Assembly (NCBI GenBank): GCA_025782395.1
Contig: JALGZD010000161.1
Coordinates: forward strand, 62,001-126,000
From: a bacterium
GTDB lineage: Bacteria; Joyebacterota; Joyebacteria; Joyebacterales; Joyebacteraceae
Length of the DNA: 64,000 nt
Reading direction: 5' to 3'
The notes under the pieces were generated by a model that was not told the DNA's origin, made no database searches, and saw nothing but the letters and a program-made list of their open reading frames with translations. The translations under genes and the position numbers were made by a program. This document shows, in pieces, positions 52,109-59,845 of this stretch. Numbering within the stretch: the stretch's first letter is position 1; every line of letters begins with the position of its first letter.

Positions 52109-53719
52109 ATGACGGACAGGACATACGGCGGCAGGCGCGTCACCCTTCGGGGATTCGCCCACATCGGAGCGGGCACGATGGTCTCCCGGATCACGGGTTT
52201 CGTGAGGGAGATCGTGACCGCCGCCATCTTCGGGGCCGGTACGTCGATGGACATCTTCGTGGCGGCGTTCACGATCCCGAACCTGCTCTGTCGGATCCTG
52301 GGGGAGACCGCGGTCGAGTCCGCCTTCATGCCGCTGTTCAAGGGGCTCCACGCGAAGGGGGAGAAGGCCCGGGCGTGGGTGCTGGCACGGGGGATATTCC
52401 GTCGCCTCATGATCGTTCTGTCAGTCGTCGTGGTGGTCGGCATTATCATAGCTCCGCTGCTTGTGCGAGTCGTCGCGAGCGGATTCACCGGGGACGTTGC
52501 CGATGAGACCGTGAAGATGACGCGCGTGATGTTCCCGTTCGGGCTGTTCATAGGGATGGCCGCTCTGATGGGCGCCATCCTGCTCGCCTTCAGGCGTTAC
52601 CGCGCCTACAGCCTGGCGCCGGTGCTTCTGAACGTCGGCATCGTAGTCTCCGTGCTGGTCCTCCACAGTCGGATCGGCTACTACAGTCTGGCTGTCGGGG
52701 TCCTCGTGGGAGCTGCGCTCCAGTTCCTTGTCCAGGTGCCTCTCGTGCGGAAGCTGCTGCAGGCCGACAGAAGGGGTGCTCCCGGGGCCGTGTCGCAGGC
52801 GGATACGCACGAGGATCTCAAGTGCGTGTCCGGTCTCTCCGGACCCGTCATCTTTGCTGCTGCGGTTCAGCGTGTTGGTGTTGTCGTTGACAGAACGATC
52901 GCCTCGTTCCTCGTGCCAGGGAGCATCTCGTCGCTCTACTACTCGTTCCGCCTGGTTCACCTGCCGTACGCGGTTCTCGCTCTCGCGGCCGGCAGATCGG
53001 TCGCCCCCGTACTTGCGGAGCAGCATGCGCTCGGTCAAGTGCGTGAATTCAAGGAGACCCTTCTCTCCGGGATTCGGATGAATGTCATTTACCTCGTCCC
53101 CGTTACACTCCTCTCAGTCTGGTTCGCGAGGCCCGTGGTCGGCATGGTCTACCAGAGAGGAGCCTTCGACGAGACGGATCTGGCGATGACGGCATCTGCA
53201 CTCGCCATGTATGCGGCCGGGCTTCTCAGCATGGGCTGTGTTTTTCTCCTGACGAGGGCTTTCGCCGCGCGTCTCAACACGAAAACACCTGTGAAGGTGT
53301 CGCTCATTGCATTCGCGCTGAATGTCATACTCAATCTTCTGCTTGTGCGCACTCCGCTCGAGCACGCCGGTCTCGCGCTGGCGAGTTCAATCGCGTTCAC
53401 GGCGCACGCCGTCATGCTCTATATCATCCTGAATCGAACGATGACCGGCAACGGAGCAGGCATAGTGCCCCGCGAGATCGTCTCACCAGCCGTGGCTGCG
53501 CTCACGGCTGGAGTGGTGCTGATTGTGGTTGCATGGGGGCTCGAGAGAGCCATTGGCATGCGCTTTGCTGAAGAAACCATGTCGGGGCGGCTTGTCAGAG
53601 TCGTTGTGGCGGGGGGTGGGGGCCTGGTGGCCTATCTTCTGACCGCATGGGCTCAGGGGCTGCCTGAGATCCGCGGTCTCTTCGCCGGTCGAGCTGGGAA
53701 CCGGTCCGATTCTGGGTAA
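52109..53719 (+). CDS. murJ: Lipid II flippase MurJ (MviN family)
   Basis: A 536-residue inner-membrane protein with about 14 hydrophobic segments, the MurJ length. I chose ATG 52109 over GTG 52100 because GGGGTG lies before it. It shows G-T-M-V-S-R-I-T-G-F-V-R-E near the start and G-A-G-T-S-M-D-I-F-V-A-A-F-T-I-P-N-L-L-C-R, with the conserved Arg and Asp used by MurJ to move lipid II. Late sequences such as M-V-Y-Q-R-G-A-F-D-E-T-D agree. It ends Q-G-L-P-E-I-R-G-L-F-A-G-R-A-G-N-R-S-D-S-G in a repeated DNA tract. galE lies 66 bp downstream. Confidence 0.93.
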   Translation: MTDRTYGGRRVTLRGFAHIGAGTMVSRITGFVREIVTAAIFGAGTSMDIFVAAFTIPNLLCRILGETAVESAFMPLFKGLHAKGEKARAWVLARGIFRRLMIVLSVVVVVGIIIAPLLVRVVASGFTGDVADETVKMTRVMFPFGLFIGMAALMGAILLAFRRYRAYSLAPVLLNVGIVVSVLVLHSRIGYYSLAVGVLVGAALQFLVQVPLVRKLLQADRRGAPGAVSQADTHEDLKCVSGLSGPVIFAAAVQRVGVVVDRTIASFLVPGSISSLYYSFRLVHLPYAVLALAAGRSVAPVLAEQHALGQVREFKETLLSGIRMNVIYLVPVTLLSVWFARPVVGMVYQRGAFDETDLAMTASALAMYAAGLLSMGCVFLLTRAFAARLNTKTPVKVSLIAFALNVILNLLLVRTPLEHAGLALASSIAFTAHAVMLYIILNRTMTGNGAGIVPREIVSPAVAALTAGVVLIVVAWGLERAIGMRFAEETMSGRLVRVVVAGGGGLVAYLLTAWAQGLPEIRGLFAGRAGNRSDSG

Positions 53720-53774
53720 CCGGTCCGATCTTGGGTAACCGGTCCGATTTCGGATAACCGGTCCGGCCCTGCGT
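53699..53774. repeat. Four 19-bp tandem copies over the murJ stop codon
   Basis: Copies at 53699-53717, 53718-53736, 53737-53755 and 53756-53774 begin AACCGGTCCG and end GGGT or a variant. The TAA stop (53717-53719) is formed at the junction of the first two copies. The tract runs almost up to the galE ribosome site. Confidence 0.93.
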
Positions 53775-53785
53775 AAGGAGAACGG

Positions 53786-54772
53786 ATGAAACCGAACATT
53801 CTTGTGACAGGAGGAGCAGGTTACATCGGGAGCGTGACCGTTGAGCGGCTGCTCGAGGCCGGCTACGGCGTAGTCATACTCGACGATCTGTCGAAAGGAC
53901 ACAAGTCGGCCATTCCCGATGGATGCCGATTCGTCGAAGGCAACATCGGGGATACCAAGCTTGTCGAGGAGGCTCTTAGAAAGAACAGCATCGACTCCGT
54001 CATCCACTTCGCCGCGATGAGCCTTGTTGGTGAGTCGATGGAACGGTCGGGTGACTACTACAGCAACAACGTCGTCGCCGGCATCCGTCTCCTGGAAGCA
54101 ATGGACGCTACGGGCGTCCGCAAGATCGTCTTCTCTTCATCCGCTGGAGTGTACGGTGAACCCGAGACGATTCCGATCAGCGAGACGAACCGGACTGAGC
54201 CGGTCAATGTCTACGGAGATACGAAGCTCATATTCGAGCGTGTGCTCTCTTGGCAATCGGAACGCACTGCTCTTGGACACATCTCGCTCAGGTACTTCAA
54301 TGCAGCCGGAGCTTCGGAGCGCTACGGTGAGGACCACAGACCGGAGTCGCACCTGATCCCGATCGCGCTTCAGGCCGCTGCTGGAAAGCGTCCCGAACTG
54401 ACGGTGTTCGGAGGCGACTACGAGACGCCGGATGGAACATGCATCAGGGACTACATCGACGTGCGCGATCTTGCCGACGCCCATATCGCCGCGCTCGCCG
54501 CGCTCGATGCCGGACGCTCTGGGGTCTACAATCTCGGCAACGGTGAAGGCTGGAGTGTTCTCAACGTCATTGAGTTTGCAGAGGAAGTGACCGGGTTGAC
54601 CATTCCCAGAAAGATGGGTGCTCGGCGCGCCGGTGACCCTGCGAGACTCGTCGCCAGCTCGTCGTTGGCTGAGAGCGAACTTGGCTGGACGCCGCGGCAT
54701 CCGGAACTCAGGGACATGATCGAGGCAGCCTGGAAGTGGTTGAAGAACTACCCGGACGGCTATCCGGATTGA
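53786..54772 (+). CDS. galE: UDP-glucose 4-epimerase GalE
   Basis: A 328-residue cytoplasmic short-chain dehydrogenase-fold enzyme. It binds NAD through T-G-G-A-G-Y-I-G-S (residues 8-16). The catalytic Tyr143-x3-Lys147 motif (N-V-Y-G-D-T-K) and the Ser pair before it (F-S-S-S-A, about 116-120) are intact, and R-Y-F-N-A-A-G-A and D-Y-I-D-V-R-D-L-A-D-A-H are typical of GalE. It interconverts UDP-glucose and UDP-galactose (or the N-acetyl forms) for surface polysaccharide. AAGGAG lies upstream of ATG 53786. It may be co-transcribed with murJ. Confidence 0.95.
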   Translation: MKPNILVTGGAGYIGSVTVERLLEAGYGVVILDDLSKGHKSAIPDGCRFVEGNIGDTKLVEEALRKNSIDSVIHFAAMSLVGESMERSGDYYSNNVVAGIRLLEAMDATGVRKIVFSSSAGVYGEPETIPISETNRTEPVNVYGDTKLIFERVLSWQSERTALGHISLRYFNAAGASERYGEDHRPESHLIPIALQAAAGKRPELTVFGGDYETPDGTCIRDYIDVRDLADAHIAALAALDAGRSGVYNLGNGEGWSVLNVIEFAEEVTGLTIPRKMGARRAGDPARLVASSSLAESELGWTPRHPELRDMIEAAWKWLKNYPDGYPD

Positions 54773-54909
54773 GCGGAGAGGGCGGAGGCGCTGCGGGGCT
54801 GGACCACGTGTTCCCGGAGCCTGCGCGGAGCCACACCGGCTGATCTCCAGGATCTATGAAGCTTGACTTGTCGCGGGGACGTTGCTAGTATTCTTCCTGT
54901 TGGATTTGT

Positions 54910-54985
54910 GGCGCCCTAGCTCAGTTGGTAGAGCAGCGGACTGAAAATCCGTGTGTCCGCAGTTCAATTCTGCGGGGCGCCACCA
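54910..54985 (+). tRNA. tRNA-Phe (anticodon GAA)
   Basis: A complete cloverleaf of 76 bases. The acceptor GGCGCCC pairs perfectly with GGGCGCC, the D arm is GCTC ... GAGC, the anticodon loop CTGAAAA carries GAA, and the T arm is CGCAG-TTCAATT-CTGCG. The CCA end is encoded. Confidence 0.97.
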
Positions 54986-55014
54986 CTATGTATGACAGAT
55001 CGACCAGGACGCGA

Positions 55015-55090
55015 GCTGGTGTAGCTCAGCTGGTAGAGCAACGCACTCGTAATGCGTAGGTCAGCGGTTCGAGTCCGCTCACCAGCTCCA
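55015..55090 (+). tRNA. tRNA-Thr (anticodon CGT)
   Basis: A complete cloverleaf of 76 bases, 29 bp after tRNA-Phe. The acceptor GCTGGTG pairs with CACCAGC, the anticodon loop CTCGTAA carries CGT, the T arm is AGCGG-TTCGAGT-CCGCT, and CCA is encoded. Confidence 0.97.
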
Positions 55091-55119
55091 CGGATTCACG
55101 ATCTGATGAGGAACAAGAG

Positions 55120-55155
55120 GGCCGGCGGGTGCCGATGGGTGTCTGCCGGCCTTTT
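55120..55155 (+). terminator. Terminator after the tRNA pair
   Basis: GGCCGGCGG pairs with CTGCCGGCC (one mismatch) and is followed by TTTT, 30 bp after tRNA-Thr. Confidence 0.8.
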
Positions 55156-55248
55156 CTCGTGGTCGGCAGGAATGCAGAGAAGCGTTTTCCTGCTGTTTCT
55201 CATCGGGGACGAGTGCGAAGACGAATCTGGTTGAACTCCGTTCTGCAA

Positions 55249-55277
55249 TTGACATATGATACTATTTGTGATATTAT
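55249..55277 (+). promoter_or_regulatory. Near-perfect sigma-70 promoter of a tagged starch-binding-like gene
   Basis: TTGACA (55249-55254) and TATTAT (55272-55277) are spaced by 17 bp in an AT-rich patch unlike its surroundings. A leader hairpin (GGGTCCGC ... GCGGACCC, 55297-55319) follows. The leader to ATG 55396 is about 110 bases. The match suggests strong expression. Confidence 0.85.
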
Positions 55278-55395
55278 TGTTGTGTAGATGAAAGGTGGGT
55301 CCGCGCCGTGAGCGGACCCCGTGGTGTTACTATGGGACGTCGTTTCCGTGTCGAAGATCGGCCCGGGTTGTGACGTCCGGAAAGAGGAGGGAAGG

Positions 55396-56220
55396 ATGAG
55401 GAAGTCTGTGACAATGCTGTTGGCAGGCGCGATGCTTCTTGCGATTGCCTCGACCGCGATGGGTGCTGTTGGCTGGTGTGGGAACATCTGGCCGAACAAC
55501 GGCACGCCCTACACATCTGTCGACGATATCGACGTGTATGTCCAGGTCTGGAAGGAAGGCGTTACGGATCAGGCCGGTCAGGGTGCAGATATCGCGGCCT
55601 ATCTGTACTACCGTTGCACAGGTGACCCCGACTTTATCGAAGTCCCGATGGACTACTGGGGCGATGTCGGCAACAACGACGAGTACCATGGTGTTATCCC
55701 GGCCGGCCACGGCTGCGCCGAGGTCGAGTTCTACGTGAAGATCGTCGACCTGACCGACATGGCCGAGTGCTATGGTCAGGATCAGGCTGGCAACGATCCG
55801 AACTTCTTCCTGCCGATCACCGAGGTGACCGCGCAGGATGTGACGGTGACGTTCCATCTCTGTCTGACGGAGGGTGTCGAGACCGTCGGTGATGTCTGCG
55901 TCACAGGCGGCGGCGATCCGCTCACCAACTGGGGCGACGGTGTGCCGATGGTCTTCAGTTGCGAGGCAATCAGCCCGAAGCTTTATCAGGTGGACATTCT
56001 CTTCCCGGTCGGCAGCAACCCCTACGTCGAGTACAAGTACAAGAAGGACGACTGCGTGACGTGGGAAGGCACCGGCAACCACAGCTTCACGATCGACGAC
56101 TCCGTGCCGACAATGGATCTCGCGGTCGATGGTTGGGAGTGGAACACGCCTGACTGTCCGGACTGCTCGAGCCCGGTCGAAGAGTCGACGTGGGGCACGA
56201 TCAAGGCCATCTACAGGTAG
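55396..56220 (+). CDS. Secreted starch-binding-like protein with the WGxIKxxYR tag
   Basis: A 274-residue exported protein, ATG 55396 behind AGGAGGGAAGG. The signal peptide is cut near S-T-A-M-G|A. The first half is a beta domain. The second (about 150-250) resembles a CBM20/CBM48 starch-binding fold: V-T-F-H-L-C-L, V-C-V-T-G-G-G-D-P-L-T-N-W-G-D-G-V-P-M, Y-V-E-Y-K-Y-K-K-D-D-C-V-T-W-E-G-T-G-N-H-S-F. It ends P-V-E-E-S-T-W-G-T-I-K-A-I-Y-R, the shared tag. The next gene is a related, larger tagged protein. Binding of starch or glycogen at the cell surface is inferred. Confidence 0.85.
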   Translation: MRKSVTMLLAGAMLLAIASTAMGAVGWCGNIWPNNGTPYTSVDDIDVYVQVWKEGVTDQAGQGADIAAYLYYRCTGDPDFIEVPMDYWGDVGNNDEYHGVIPAGHGCAEVEFYVKIVDLTDMAECYGQDQAGNDPNFFLPITEVTAQDVTVTFHLCLTEGVETVGDVCVTGGGDPLTNWGDGVPMVFSCEAISPKLYQVDILFPVGSNPYVEYKYKKDDCVTWEGTGNHSFTIDDSVPTMDLAVDGWEWNTPDCPDCSSPVEESTWGTIKAIYR

Positions 56221-56257
56221 TCCGGGTCTGACACGTCTGAATCAGTAGCAGTATTGC

Positions 56258-56290
56258 GCGGGCCCTGGCGAGTTGAACGTCAGGGCCCGC
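56258..56290 (+). terminator. Intrinsic terminator between two tagged genes
   Basis: GCGGGCCCTG pairs with CAGGGCCCGC around a 13-base loop and is followed by AGTTT. Confidence 0.75.
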
Positions 56291-56396
56291 AGTTTCCCAG
56301 TACAGGACAACACAGGCGAGCAAGGCACGAGCGGGCCTACTTGAGACTGCAGCACGATGAGCGCCAGGCCTTTCGCCACGAGAGAAGGAGGATGAA

Positions 56397-58100
56397 ATGA
56401 GGACACTTGCGACGGCCATTCTGGTGGTGCTGCTGGCCGCGCCCGTCGCGCTATCCGCTCCGAGCATTGTTGGGAGCTTCCAGGAATGGGATCCAGCTGA
56501 TCCTGCGAGCGAACTCACGCTCCAGGCGAACGGGGTCTGGACGTTCACGACGACCGTCTTGGCTGGTGAGACCCAGTACAAGGCCGTCGACGGCGATGCA
56601 TGGGGTCTGGATTTCCCAGGCGCGAACCAGATATTCAACCTTGCCTCAGACGATGATGTCACGTGGCACGTCAATCTCGGCGCTACGGTCGGGATCAAAG
56701 AGGGTGACGAGTATGTTTTCCACCACATGAATCCGCCCATCGTCTGCGGTAGCTTCATGAGTGAACTCGGCGGTACCGATTGGGACCAGACCGACACCAG
56801 CACGACGGTCATGGCGGACGGAGACGACGACGGCGTCTGGGTGTTTCAGTCCATTATTCCGGCCGGCAGCTACGCCTTCAAGATCGTTCTGAACAACAAC
56901 TGGGACCAGAACACGTCGCCATCCGGTGACATCTTCTTCGTGTCCGATGGCACGACGCCCGTCACGTTCAGCTACGACATGGCGACAAACACGACCGAGG
57001 TCGTATCGAGCGCTCCCCCGGCAGTGATAGATGCAAGGATTGACGGAGACGGCACCGATGCGAGCCTCTATGCTGTCCAGTTCTCGGATGACATGGATCA
57101 GACGACGGCTGAGACCGAGGGGAACTACGCAGTGACGGGCGGACCCGGCGCAATCACGGTGACGGACGCGACTCTGGACGGCACCGATGCCAGCATTGTC
57201 CACCTGACCTTGAGCCCGGCGCTCACGGAGGGCTACGACTACCAGTTCGTAGTCACCGGCGTTACCGACGAAGGCGGGACGCCGGTCGATCCGAGCAACA
57301 ACGATGACTGTTTCTACCTGCATATGGTCACGTTCGAGGTGAACATGCACCTCTACGTCGACATCAACGGTGTGCCGATGAGCGTGCACATCCAGGGTGA
57401 CACGCATCCGCTCACGTGGGATCAGTGTGGTGGGGCCGAGCTCTCAGACGGTGATGTCGATACGACCTATGTCGTCGACGAATACTTTTCCATGGGCTAT
57501 GTCTGCGGCGCAGCCGCTGAGTCGACCCAGGTCAAGTACAAGTACGTCGTCGACTGTGCAACGTGGGAAGGCGACTACGACTTCGGTCACTATGTGACGC
57601 TCGATCCGAACGCCGCGAGCCAGACGGTCAACGTGTGGTGGGAGGATATGGCGCCTTCCGACAACATCACGTGCGATGTTGGCGTCAGATTCCAGGTTAC
57701 CCTGCTGCCGGGCGATTTCGACGCGCTGACCGATACGCTTGCCGTACGCGGCTCGATCGCCCCGCTCGATTGGGTGATCGACACCGAGATGGTCGACGAC
57801 GGAACGAACGGGGATCTGGCCGCAGATGACGACATCTACTCGGCTCTGGTCACGTTCCCGACCGGTAGCTACCGGTACCTCGAGTACAAGTACGCGATCA
57901 ACGGTGCCTTCGAGTGCGACACGTATCCGAACAGGATGCTGACTCTCGACGATATCGACGGTTGCATGGCGATGCGAGATGGCCCGATGGAAATCCTTGA
58001 TATCTGGGACTGGTGTGAACCAGCGACGAGCGTGCCGGATGATCCTCCGGGAACGACCGTCATCAAATCGTGGGGCCAGATCAAGGCGCAGTACAGATAG
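56397..58100 (+). CDS. Secreted multi-domain glucan-binding-like protein with the WGxIKxxYR tag
   Basis: A 567-residue exported protein, ATG 56397 behind GAAGGAGG. The signal peptide is cut near A-L-S-A|P. Residues 21-205 are two E-set domains like those of pullulanase or SusE/F (S-I-V-G-S-F-Q-E-W-D-P, then Y-A-F-K-I-V-L-N-N-N-W-D-Q-N). A bacterial Ig-like domain follows (205-310), then two CBM20-like domains, each with the pattern Y-x-x-E-Y-K-Y or Q-V-K-Y-K-Y, then W-E-G or F-E-C-D. The ending T-V-I-K-S-W-G-Q-I-K-A-Q-Y-R is a slightly divergent form of the shared tag. It probably binds alpha-glucan outside the cell; no catalytic domain is present. Confidence 0.85.
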   Translation: MRTLATAILVVLLAAPVALSAPSIVGSFQEWDPADPASELTLQANGVWTFTTTVLAGETQYKAVDGDAWGLDFPGANQIFNLASDDDVTWHVNLGATVGIKEGDEYVFHHMNPPIVCGSFMSELGGTDWDQTDTSTTVMADGDDDGVWVFQSIIPAGSYAFKIVLNNNWDQNTSPSGDIFFVSDGTTPVTFSYDMATNTTEVVSSAPPAVIDARIDGDGTDASLYAVQFSDDMDQTTAETEGNYAVTGGPGAITVTDATLDGTDASIVHLTLSPALTEGYDYQFVVTGVTDEGGTPVDPSNNDDCFYLHMVTFEVNMHLYVDINGVPMSVHIQGDTHPLTWDQCGGAELSDGDVDTTYVVDEYFSMGYVCGAAAESTQVKYKYVVDCATWEGDYDFGHYVTLDPNAASQTVNVWWEDMAPSDNITCDVGVRFQVTLLPGDFDALTDTLAVRGSIAPLDWVIDTEMVDDGTNGDLAADDDIYSALVTFPTGSYRYLEYKYAINGAFECDTYPNRMLTLDDIDGCMAMRDGPMEILDIWDWCEPATSVPDDPPGTTVIKSWGQIKAQYR

Positions 58101-58409
58101 GGCGGCTGCGTCTGGCGATTCCGGCTTGGCATGAGCGCCGGCGCTCGCGAGTGTGCATCATGAGCAACACCAAGAGCGCCGCGCTCAGGCCGGTGATGGG
58201 AGCCGGGGGGGGCATGAGACCTTCCCGGCTTCCGCACGTCCTGGGTCGGCGTGCCGGCCTGCGCCCAAAGCAGAAGAGAGAGGTATGAACCGACAGTTGA
58301 CACTACGGGTCCGGTGTCATAGCTTGGGCGAGCTTGCCCGCCCGAACGCCGGGGACAAGGGGGCGATGTGGCCGGCGCGCGCATACACTAAACCACCGGA
58401 CAAGGGCAC
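58101..58409. other. Intergenic region before the ECF sigma gene
   Basis: A 309-bp gap. It contains a palindrome GAGCGCCGGCGCTC (58131-58144) that may end the preceding transcript, and the sigma gene promoter at 58297-58325. No coding frame was found convincing. Confidence 0.5.
58297..58325 (+). promoter_or_regulatory. Sigma-70-type promoter of the ECF sigma gene
   Basis: TTGACA (58297-58302) and TAGCTT (58320-58325) are spaced by 17 bp, about 85 bp before the start. Confidence 0.65.
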
Positions 58410-58991
58410 GTGTCAGATATGGTGACCAGGAAGGCCGACTTGTCGCCGGACGACAGCTCAAAGGGACTGATTGAGCGCCTCAAGGCCGGGGATGAGCGGG
58501 CCTTCGAGGAATTCGTAACCGAATACAGGGAGCGCGTCTATCGCGTCGCCTGGCGTGTTGTCCGGGACGATGAGACCGCCGAGGATGTGGCGCAGGAAGC
58601 CTTCATAAAGGTCTTTCGCCACATCGGTGGATTCGAGTGCAGATCGAGCCTCTATACGTGGCTCTACCGCATCACCGTCAATATCGCTCTCAACAGACTG
58701 AAGCGGGACAAGTTCAGGAACATGCTACCGTTGGGGGATCTGCCGAGGCCGGACAGAAAGGCCGCGAGCGATCCGGCGAGGGCGGCACTGAGCGGCGAGA
58801 TCGCCGAGAGGATCAATGAGGCCGTTCGCGCGCTACCAGACAAACAGAGAGCCGTATTCGTCCTCAAGTTCTTCGAAGGTCTGACCCACAAGGAGGTATC
58901 CGATATCGTGGGTTGCTCTGAGGGGACGTCGAAGGCCAACTACTTCCATGCCATTCGAAAGCTCAGAACGAAGCTGGAGGATCTGAGATAG
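58410..58991 (+). CDS. ECF-family RNA polymerase sigma factor
   Basis: A 193-residue protein. GTG 58410 or ATG 58419 could be the start, and neither has a strong ribosome site. Region 2 (F-E-E-F-V-T-E-Y-R-E-R-V-Y-R-V-A-W-R-V-V-R-D, D-V-A-Q-E-A-F-I-K-V-F, Y-T-W-L-Y-R-I-T-V-N) and region 4 (L-P-D-K-Q-R-A-V-F-V-L-K-F-F-E-G-L-T-H-K-E-V-S-D-I-V-G-C-S) are complete. It directs RNA polymerase to a stress or envelope regulon. The anti-sigma gene begins one base after its stop, so they are coupled. Confidence 0.95.
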   Translation: MSDMVTRKADLSPDDSSKGLIERLKAGDERAFEEFVTEYRERVYRVAWRVVRDDETAEDVAQEAFIKVFRHIGGFECRSSLYTWLYRITVNIALNRLKRDKFRNMLPLGDLPRPDRKAASDPARAALSGEIAERINEAVRALPDKQRAVFVLKFFEGLTHKEVSDIVGCSEGTSKANYFHAIRKLRTKLEDLR

Positions 58992-58992
58992 C

Positions 58993-59583
58993 ATGAGATG
59001 TGACGCCGTCAGAGATCTGTTGATCGAGTACCTGGAGGGTGACCTCGGTCACGCTGAATGGGAGGAGATCGAACGCCATCTGGCGGAGTGCATTGAATGC
59101 GCTCGCGAGAAGGAATCGCTCAAGCAGGTCATGGGGCTTCTTCGCGACGACGGATATGTAGAGCCTTCGTCGTTCTACTGGACGCGGTTCACGGCCCGTC
59201 TCATGCAGCGCGTTCACCGCGAATCCCCTGTGCGCAGATTAATCTCCTCGCACGGTTCTGTTCCGAAGCTCGCTTCGGTCGCGACGGCCTTGGTTCTCTT
59301 CGCAGTCGGATTCTGGGTAGGCAAGGGGCCCGGCCTCGGCGTGCGGGGTTCGGGAGATCTCGAGATCGCGGGCGCAAGCACGTCCACATCCGTCATCTCA
59401 TCGGCGAGCAAGTTGCGTGTAGTGAGTGGCAGCGAACCTGTCGTCTTCGCAGACTACGCCGATACGCTCAGGCCGGACAGCTTCTCGAGCCCGACAGACG
59501 GGCCACAGCTGATTCTGGCGAAGTCGCTTGAGCCGCAGGCCCGCGTGGACAGGATGCTCTCCGAGAAGCAGATACGGGACTAG
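58993..59583 (+). CDS. Membrane anti-sigma factor with zinc-finger (zf-HC2) domain
   Basis: A 196-residue protein. The N-terminal zf-HC2/ASD motif has Cys3, His29, Cys33 and Cys36 (R-H-L-A-E-C-I-E-C), which binds the sigma factor. Residues about 92-112 are a transmembrane helix (S-V-A-T-A-L-V-L-F-A-V-G-F-W-V-G). A periplasmic tail of about 85 residues rich in Ser and Asp follows. It should hold the sigma factor at the membrane until an envelope signal arrives, and is coupled to the sigma gene. Confidence 0.92.
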   Translation: MRCDAVRDLLIEYLEGDLGHAEWEEIERHLAECIECAREKESLKQVMGLLRDDGYVEPSSFYWTRFTARLMQRVHRESPVRRLISSHGSVPKLASVATALVLFAVGFWVGKGPGLGVRGSGDLEIAGASTSTSVISSASKLRVVSGSEPVVFADYADTLRPDSFSSPTDGPQLILAKSLEPQARVDRMLSEKQIRD

Positions 59584-59615
59584 TACGCATTCCTGGCGTA
59601 CGATTGAAGCTGTGA

Positions 59616-59642
59616 GGGCCGGCCGCCGAGCGACCGGCCCTT
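59616..59642 (+). terminator. Terminator after the sigma/anti-sigma pair
   Basis: GGGCCGG pairs with CCGGCCC around an 11-base loop and is followed by TT. The T tract is short. Confidence 0.6.
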
Positions 59643-59845
59643 GCCGCTGATATCGACGTGGCACGTCGCTGGTCAGTGCGCGCCGCGCCGATTGTCCCGC
59701 GTTTTCCGACGTTCTGCGCTCCCCATGGTTTCTCCTTGTCAGTTTCCCCATCGGTATGCTACTAGTTCCATTGAGACAACCAGTTGCGCCGGGACGCCAG
59801 CGGAGAGGCGGCAGTTGCCCGGCGAGGCGCTTGAAGGGAGGTCTC

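Noticed and set aside
53699-53774. Attachment site or mobile-element scar after murJ
   Set aside because: No integrase or transposase, no terminal inverted repeats, and similar short repeats of other sequence occur at many other stops.
54910-55090. tRNA-associated genomic island
   Set aside because: No integrase or direct repeat of the tRNA 3' end was seen downstream; the neighbouring genes match the rest of the window in composition.
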